A DNA stretch of 35,466 nt from CAYFZR01 sp046760505 [NCBI: Candidatus Hydrothermarchaeota archaeon] (lineage in GTDB: Archaea > CAYFZR01): the NCBI GenBank assembly GCA_046760505.1, contig JBHIEG010000021.1, forward strand, positions 1 to 35,466, read 5' to 3'. A program made the position numbers and the translations under genes. Position 1 is the first letter of the stretch. Every line of letters starts with the position of its first letter. Below, piece after piece: positions 31,224 to 35,466 of this stretch. The notes beneath the pieces are model-generated. The model did no database searches. It was not told the DNA's origin and saw only the letters and a list, made by a program, of their open reading frames with translations.

Positions 31224-31760
31224 TTAGTACAGCAAGCCTATGACAATTAGAAGAGAGGCAATGCCAACAATATCTCCAATTGAGGCTACTATTGGGATGA
31301 AAACGTTATCAGGGTCGTATCCCTTTAAATAAGAGAGGAATATTATCAGAATGGTTAAAACTATCATGGAACTCACCGTTATGACACCCGCTAAAACCGT
31401 GATCTTGACGAAAATTTTTACTGTAACTCCAGACTCTTTTTGGGCGTAAACAATGTACCCCAAGAATCCCAGAGTGATAGATGAAATAATTCCTATAAAT
31501 AGAGCCACCATAGAGTCCTTTACTGCTAAATTCCTTAAATCTAAACCCAAATGCATGAATGATGATATTCTAGATCCCAAGACGCTTCCAATACTTCCAG
31601 CTAGATTTATCATTGGGGGAACAAGGATTATGATTCCTGGAATACTGATGAATAATTCTTTTTTACTCTCTAGCATCCCACCAGACGCAAGATCAAGAAA
31701 CATTGACATTATAAGGAAAGGTATGCTTTCCTTGAGAATTCTTTTTACCGTATATACCAT
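31224..31760 (-). CDS. MgtE-like divalent cation transporter, membrane domain, copy 2
   Basis: A 178-residue membrane protein with about five helices, consisting only of an MgtE (SLC41) transmembrane domain without the cytosolic N and CBS domains. The motif PGIIILVPPMINLAGSIGSV is the pore-lining signature (PxxxxxxGNxGxQ-like, with GSIGS here). It follows the paralog upstream with no gap (stop TGA then ATG), so the two probably make a heterodimeric Mg2+ channel or transporter. A PhoU/TrkA-C protein is divergent next to them. Confidence 0.85.
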   Translation of the reverse strand: MVYTVKRILKESIPFLIMSMFLDLASGGMLESKKELFISIPGIIILVPPMINLAGSIGSVLGSRISSFMHLGLDLRNLAVKDSMVALFIGIISSITLGFLGYIVYAQKESGVTVKIFVKITVLAGVITVSSMIVLTILIIFLSYLKGYDPDNVFIPIVASIGDIVGIASLLIVIGLLY

Positions 31761-32318
31761 TCAAAGCACCCTTACTAGCCAAATCGCAGGAAATAATGAG
31801 AATACCGTTATGATGTCTCCTATGGTCGCTAATAAAGGTGCAATGAAATTGTCTGGATTTAATCCATGTGAATACCCAAAGAAAGATATAAAAATCGCCA
31901 GAAAAGTGAGAAAGAAGCCTGAAACAATCCCTGCAATCAGAGATATTAATATTAGAGTCAGGATTCCAGCACTGGGAAGGTTTAGGAGTAAGCATGCATA
32001 GTGTGCGAAGATACCTACGAAGATGGACATGAAAAGGGTTTGCGAGAGTGACGCATAAATATTAACATTCAGTACTTTGCTTCTCCAAACGCTAGGATCG
32101 ATAAGACCTAAATGCAGAGATGTGGTGAGACGAGATCCTAATGAGCCGTATATGTTCCCCCTGATACACATTACTGGGGGTAATAAGACAAGCAGACCTG
32201 GAACCGAGACTATCTCTTTCTGCATGTGACTTAGACTGTTTCCGGCTACCAGTTCTAACGTAAGGCATAACAAGATGATTGGGAGCCCCTCTTTTAGATA
32301 TTTCTTCGCACTTATCAT
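31761..32318 (-). CDS. MgtE-like divalent cation transporter, membrane domain, copy 1
   Basis: A 185-residue paralog of the next gene downstream, again with only the MgtE-type membrane domain. The signature is PGLLVLLPPVMCIRGNIYGS near residue 40, and the last helices contain GLNPDNFIAPLLATIGDI, matched in copy 2 by GYDPDNVFIPIVASIGDI. Such split pairs occur in archaea and are thought to substitute for one homodimeric MgtE. Regulation would have to come from elsewhere because the CBS domain is missing, and the divergent PhoU/TrkA-C gene is an obvious candidate. Confidence 0.85.
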   Translation of the reverse strand: MISAKKYLKEGLPIILLCLTLELVAGNSLSHMQKEIVSVPGLLVLLPPVMCIRGNIYGSLGSRLTTSLHLGLIDPSVWRSKVLNVNIYASLSQTLFMSIFVGIFAHYACLLLNLPSAGILTLILISLIAGIVSGFFLTFLAIFISFFGYSHGLNPDNFIAPLLATIGDIITVFSLFPAIWLVRVL

Positions 32319-32377
32319 TCATATCGCCTCACCGGTTCCAGAGGATCTTCGTTGAATACTGTATCCGAAACCCACAA

Positions 32378-32388
32378 CTATTTAAATG
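32378..32388. promoter_or_regulatory. Palindromic TATA element shared by mgtE-like and PhoU/TrkA-C genes
   Basis: CTATTTAAATG contains the palindrome ATTTAAAT. Its centre predicts starts near 32357 (minus) and 32409 (plus). The plus-strand start lies about 10 bases from GTG 32419. Shared promoter elements would tie the expression of the two divergent transcripts together. Confidence 0.45.
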
Positions 32389-32418
32389 TTAGTACCATAG
32401 AAAATTCTGGTAGAATCC

Positions 32419-33000
32419 GTGACCACATCAAAAACTGTCAAAGAACTCCTTGTAGAGATGAAAGATGTGTCTGAACTCATGATAGACTTAGCCTATTCTG
32501 CTTTACTCCTAAACAACAAAGAAATCGCTAGTGAAGTAGAAAGACTGGAAAAGAAAATGGACTCTTTAAAATATGAAATAAGGATAATGGCTATGTTAGC
32601 AGCGAGGACTCCAGAAGAAGCCGAGCAACTGAGCGGTATCCTTCATGTTGCTGCCTCTGCAGAGGCTATTTCTAATGCGGCAAAGGACATTGCTGATGTT
32701 GTTTTAAGAGGTTTAGCTAGTCATCCATTAATAGAAGAGGCTCTAAGTGAGACAGAAGAAATAATAAAGATTTTTGAGGTAAAAGAAAACTCAATCTTGG
32801 TAGGAAAAAGTTTAGGTGAATTAAGACTTGCAACAGAAACAGGAATGTATGTGATAGCCATAAGAAGAGGAAATGAGTGGATATATGGGCCAGACAAAGA
32901 CGTTGTGATTCAAGCCGGAGACAGTTTGATCGCAAGGGGGACGGAAACAGGTTCTGAGTTGTTAAGTGAAATCTCCAGTGGAGAGAGAAGATGGTTTTAG
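32419..33000 (+). CDS. PhoU-like helical domain plus TrkA-C (RCK-C) protein
   Basis: A 193-residue soluble protein. Residues 5-100 are helical and PhoU-like (MKDVSELMIDLAYSALLLNN, and AEAISNAAKDIADVVLRGL). Residues 115-185 form a TrkA-C domain, with NSILVGKSLGELRLATETG and GDSLIARGTETG, which in RCK proteins binds ligands and gates channels. This domain pair in archaea is often encoded next to MgtE-like transporters, as here. It is a probable cytosolic regulator of the Mg2+ transporter, sensing a nucleotide or ion. GTG 32419 is the start, with the TATA element 35 bases upstream. Confidence 0.85.
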   Translation: MTTSKTVKELLVEMKDVSELMIDLAYSALLLNNKEIASEVERLEKKMDSLKYEIRIMAMLAARTPEEAEQLSGILHVAASAEAISNAAKDIADVVLRGLASHPLIEEALSETEEIIKIFEVKENSILVGKSLGELRLATETGMYVIAIRRGNEWIYGPDKDVVIQAGDSLIARGTETGSELLSEISSGERRWF

Positions 33001-33116
33001 ACTTTCTGAATCTAATAGTAAAAAAGACAAAAAATAAAAGATAAGAATAATTTAAGATGTTTAATTTAAAGAATAACTTAAGGATGACTACAGGGATTAA
33101 TGAAGGATCGATGAAT

Positions 33117-33542
33117 ATGAAATTTGGCCATCAGTTTTATGAGGAAATAGACTTGGAGGATGAAGAGGATATAGTAGATATACTAACACTCGAAGATGCT
33201 GAGGAGATAATAGAAAGATTGGTCAGGAAGAGGATCCTGATATATATGGGGAAAGAATACGTCTTAAGTAAATGCGCCTTGGACAAGATTCTAGATTTTG
33301 CGAACAGAAACGACTATGTAGAAGAAGATCTCTTCGAAAGAATACTTAGAGGAATCAAGTGCCTCTTGGATGAATCCTTTACGGGGGCTTCCAGCCTAGA
33401 CGAAAGCGAAATTATTCGATATGTTGTAATTATCTTTGATTTAGGAAAATTTACCGAGATGTTTCCTACAATAAGAGAGAGTTTTGAGTCTATTTGCCCC
33501 AACATCTCTCAAGATTCTTTTGAAGACTACTCGGATACTTGA
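33117..33542 (+). CDS. Hypothetical acidic protein
   Basis: About 141 residues, soluble and strongly acidic. The N-terminus is very rich in Asp and Glu (EEIDLEDEEDIVDILTLEDA), and a mainly helical remainder has two cysteines. I do not recognise a family. The start is uncertain: ATG 33117 has AAGGA nine bases upstream, ATG 33111 and ATG 33084 are alternatives, and the frame stays open back to 33057. It follows the PhoU/TrkA-C gene on the same strand, after a 55-120-base AT-rich gap containing ATAATTTAAG near 33047, which could be its promoter. It is convergent with the NicO-like gene. Confidence 0.55.
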   Translation: MKFGHQFYEEIDLEDEEDIVDILTLEDAEEIIERLVRKRILIYMGKEYVLSKCALDKILDFANRNDYVEEDLFERILRGIKCLLDESFTGASSLDESEIIRYVVIIFDLGKFTEMFPTIRESFESICPNISQDSFEDYSDT

Positions 33543-33568
33543 TTATTTCTCAACTTGATCGTAGATTA

Positions 33569-34183
33569 TCAGCGTAAGATAATAATTATAATTCCTAAGA
33601 ATGCAAGTACTATGCCCATTATCAGTTTTTCATACCTTTCTAGGTACGGATGTTCGAATTTCTTTAAACCAATCGAAGCGGTCGCAACCATGATTGCCAT
33701 ACCTCCAACGGTTCCTATAGCTAAAATTATTGCTAGGGGTACAATTATCTTCCATCCAAAGGAACTGGCTGCAAAGAAGATTGGAATCACTGCCTCGCAC
33801 GGAGAAAAGGTTAGAATTGTAAAAAGGGACATTATTGCTGCCCTATTAGATAGGTCAACTCTCTCAGGTTGACTATCTTTTCTAAAAAATATGTGTATGT
33901 ATGCAATTCCCAGTAAAAAAAGCATAATGCCACCTAAAAGTTCCACCAGTCTCGCTGCTACTTTTGAAATTTCTATTCCTATTCCTGCGACGATTAATCC
34001 AAGAACAGTTGTCACAGAAACATGCCCTAAACCAGCAAACACGGTTATAGAAATCGTTTTTAAGTAAGACCATTTTTGGGCTCTGCCAACCAGAACAAAA
34101 GGGAGCCAGTGGGTAGGCATTATCGCGTGTATTGTGGTCACTATCAATGTTGCAACTATTAGACTGGCAAATGATATGATCAT
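33569..34183 (-). CDS. NicO/UreH-like polytopic membrane protein
   Basis: A 204-residue membrane protein with about six helices. The first helix contains HAIMPTHWLPF, like the His-containing segment of NicO/RcnA and UreH-like transporters, followed by a GLGHVSVTTVLGLIVAGIG helix. The second half has SLFTILTFSPCEAVIPIFF, the conserved Pro-Cys-Glu turn of this superfamily. Nickel or cobalt transport is the usual suggestion, and Ni is needed for F430. Other members handle different substrates, so the assignment is tentative. ATG 34183 has AAGGAG eight bases upstream. It follows the CoA-transferase gene by 13 bases and is probably in its operon. Confidence 0.7.
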   Translation of the reverse strand: MIISFASLIVATLIVTTIHAIMPTHWLPFVLVGRAQKWSYLKTISITVFAGLGHVSVTTVLGLIVAGIGIEISKVAARLVELLGGIMLFLLGIAYIHIFFRKDSQPERVDLSNRAAIMSLFTILTFSPCEAVIPIFFAASSFGWKIIVPLAIILAIGTVGGMAIMVATASIGLKKFEHPYLERYEKLIMGIVLAFLGIIIIILR

Positions 34184-34196
34184 CAAAATTTCTCCT

Positions 34197-35375
34197 TCAG
34201 ATTACTCCATCGCCTCTAAGGTTTTCAATACTCTCTTTATCCAATCCAATCCAGGATTTAAGAACTTCTTCGGTATGCTCTCCCAATTTTGGAGCTGGTT
34301 GTGATATATTTCTAGAGGAAAGAGATAGTTTTATGGGATTTCCAGCCATCTTAACTGGGCCTACTTCCGGATGATCGATCTCAATTATCATACCCCTCTC
34401 TCTCACCTGAGGATGATTCACAACTTTATCAACCGTATTGATTGGACCGCATGGCACTCCAGATTTTTCCATTTTCTCAATCCACTCTCTTACAGTTTTA
34501 GTCCTTGAAATTTCAGCGATTATAGGGCGTAATATGGAATGATTCTCCGACCTTAGGGCATTAGTTTTAAATCTTGGATCATCGATGAGGTCCTCTCTTC
34601 CAATTTCTCTGCAGAAATTTTCCCAGTGAGCAGATCCAACTGCAAATATAACATAACCATCCTTAGCAGGAAAAGCTTCAAATGGTGCTATAGAAGGATG
34701 TCTGGACCCTAAAGGTTTAGGAATCTCTCCAGTAGTCAGGTAACGGATAACTGCATTTTCTAGTATGCTTACCTGACAGTCAAGCATGCCTACATCCACC
34801 ATTTGTCCTTTTCCAGTCTTTTCTCTGTAATATAATGCTGCCAGAATGCCAATGGTTGTAAAAAAAGCAGCCGTGATGTCTCCTATGGATACGCCAACTC
34901 TCACCGGAGGCATTCCTTCCTCCCCGGTAATGCTGATAATCCCTCCCATTCCCTGAATGATCATGTCATAGGCTCCTCTATGAGCATAAGGACCAGTCTG
35001 ACCAAAACCTGAGCATGCTGCGTATATTAGACGCGGGTTAACTTCTTTTAACACATGGTAATCCAATCCCAAACGAGCCATGACGCCTGGTCTAAAGTTT
35101 TCTACAAGTATATCTGCCTTCTCACACATCTTGAGAAGAATTTCTCTACCTCTTTTTTTCTTTAAGTTCAGTGTAATGCTCTTTTTTCCTCTGTTAAGGC
35201 TTAAGAAGTAGGCACTTACTCCGTCTATGAATGGCCCTATGCCGCGAGCCTCATCTCCCTTTTTGGGCTCTTCTATTTTTATCACTTCTGCACCCAGATC
35301 GCATAGAATCATGGTGGTGTAGGGACCTGCAAGCACGCGTGTTAAATCCAAAACCCTCAACCCCTCTAGAGTCAA
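34197..35375 (-). CDS. Family III (CaiB/BaiF) acyl-CoA:carboxylate CoA-transferase
   Basis: A 392-residue CoA-transferase. It begins TLEGLRVLDLTRVLAGPYTT, the classic CaiB/BaiF N-terminus, and has AEVIKIEEPKKGDEAR, NRGKKSITLNLK, SGFGQTGPYAHRGAYDMIIQ (catalytic Asp137) and GPINTVDKVVNHPQV near the C-terminus. The enzyme moves CoA between carboxylic acids through an aspartyl-CoA thioester. The substrate is not predictable from sequence alone. In a hydrocarbon- or fatty-acid-oxidising archaeon it could activate succinate-, butyrate- or long-chain acids. The start is TTG 35375 with GGAGGG six bases upstream on the minus strand. The open frame extends to 35441 but lacks family-type sequence. Confidence 0.9.
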   Translation of the reverse strand: MTLEGLRVLDLTRVLAGPYTTMILCDLGAEVIKIEEPKKGDEARGIGPFIDGVSAYFLSLNRGKKSITLNLKKKRGREILLKMCEKADILVENFRPGVMARLGLDYHVLKEVNPRLIYAACSGFGQTGPYAHRGAYDMIIQGMGGIISITGEEGMPPVRVGVSIGDITAAFFTTIGILAALYYREKTGKGQMVDVGMLDCQVSILENAVIRYLTTGEIPKPLGSRHPSIAPFEAFPAKDGYVIFAVGSAHWENFCREIGREDLIDDPRFKTNALRSENHSILRPIIAEISRTKTVREWIEKMEKSGVPCGPINTVDKVVNHPQVRERGMIIEIDHPEVGPVKMAGNPIKLSLSSRNISQPAPKLGEHTEEVLKSWIGLDKESIENLRGDGVI

Positions 35376-35440
35376 AAATATCCCTCCATAAAATCCTCCC
35401 ACGATAGGATTCAGTGAGGTATACCATATAGAGTATCTCA

Positions 35441-35449
35441 TATAAAATA
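35441..35449 (-). promoter_or_regulatory. Possible TATA element of the CoA-transferase gene
   Basis: On the minus strand the sequence TATTTTATA lies about 70 bases before TTG 35375. It predicts a start near 35419. The last 90 bases of the window are AT-rich and contain another similar stretch, so the choice is uncertain. Confidence 0.25.
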
Positions 35450-35466
35450 AATCTCGATATAAAATA

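Noticed and set aside
31453-32001. A 182-codon plus-strand frame opposite the MgtE-like pair
   Set aside because: It spans both convincing minus-strand membrane genes and their junction, and its peptide has no recognisable fold pattern.

Overview
The window comes from an archaeon that uses methanogenesis-type C1 cofactors. It encodes an archaeal basal transcription factor (TFE), an archaeal CCA-adding enzyme, archaeal TATA elements, F420-dependent methylene-tetrahydromethanopterin dehydrogenase (Mtd), the F420 ligase CofE, an FpoF/FqoF-type F420H2 oxidoreductase subunit and a NifH-family protein of the CfbC (coenzyme F430) type. A secreted ten-heme cytochrome c, a CoA-transferase, a NapH-like ferredoxin and tungstate uptake point toward a Halobacteriota methane- or alkane-oxidising lineage (ANME-1/Syntrophoarchaeia or a relative) rather than a plain hydrogenotrophic methanogen. 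That placement is inference, because no marker gene such as mcrA or 16S rRNA is present.

Layout. (1) Bases 1-3504, plus strand: a tightly packed operon with the end of an unknown gene, a two-CCG-domain HdrB/HdrD-like protein, a small anchored protein, two paralogous six-helix membrane proteins, a 47-residue membrane peptide and a NapH-like polyferredoxin. This is the best candidate in the window for an undescribed redox-membrane system. (2) 3668-7385: TFE, decaheme cytochrome, FpoF/FqoF-like protein, Mtd and a small possibly leaderless regulator-like gene. (3) 7418-8880: tRNA-Lys(CUU), a coiled-coil protein and the NifH/CfbC-like ATPase. (4) 8861-13554, minus: purine genes guaAb, purQ, purL and purS, with a small membrane-protein gene on the opposite strand lodged between purL and purS. 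(5) 13666-17751, plus: OB-fold-like protein, TctA-like membrane protein, DUF2100-like protein, nicotinate phosphoribosyltransferase and a TIM-barrel-like protein. (6) 17813-20877: ModE regulator divergent from a TupABC-type tungstate ABC transporter, with a candidate operator between them. (7) 20895-22798, minus: CCA-adding enzyme and ThpR, divergent from an archaeal AAA ATPase. (8) 24002-29378, minus: an adk-glyA-folD-purN-DHPS-cofE operon. (9) 29461-35375: MTA/MTI phosphorylase plus cobD, a split MgtE pair divergent from a PhoU/TrkA-C protein, an unknown gene, a NicO/UreH-like membrane protein and a CaiB-type CoA-transferase.

How the genes fit together. Mtd makes or uses F420H2, the FpoF-like protein can oxidise F420H2, and the decaheme cytochrome can carry electrons outside the membrane. 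CofE, CfbC-like, CobD, the tungstate transporter and perhaps the NicO-like protein supply F420, F430, cobamide, tungsten and nickel. GlyA, FolD and PurN imply a tetrahydrofolate C1 pool beside the methanopterin pool, feeding purine synthesis by PurS/L/Q and GuaA. No protein-free stretch exceeds 300 bases. I saw no CRISPR array, insertion sequence, rRNA, prophage or clear frameshift.
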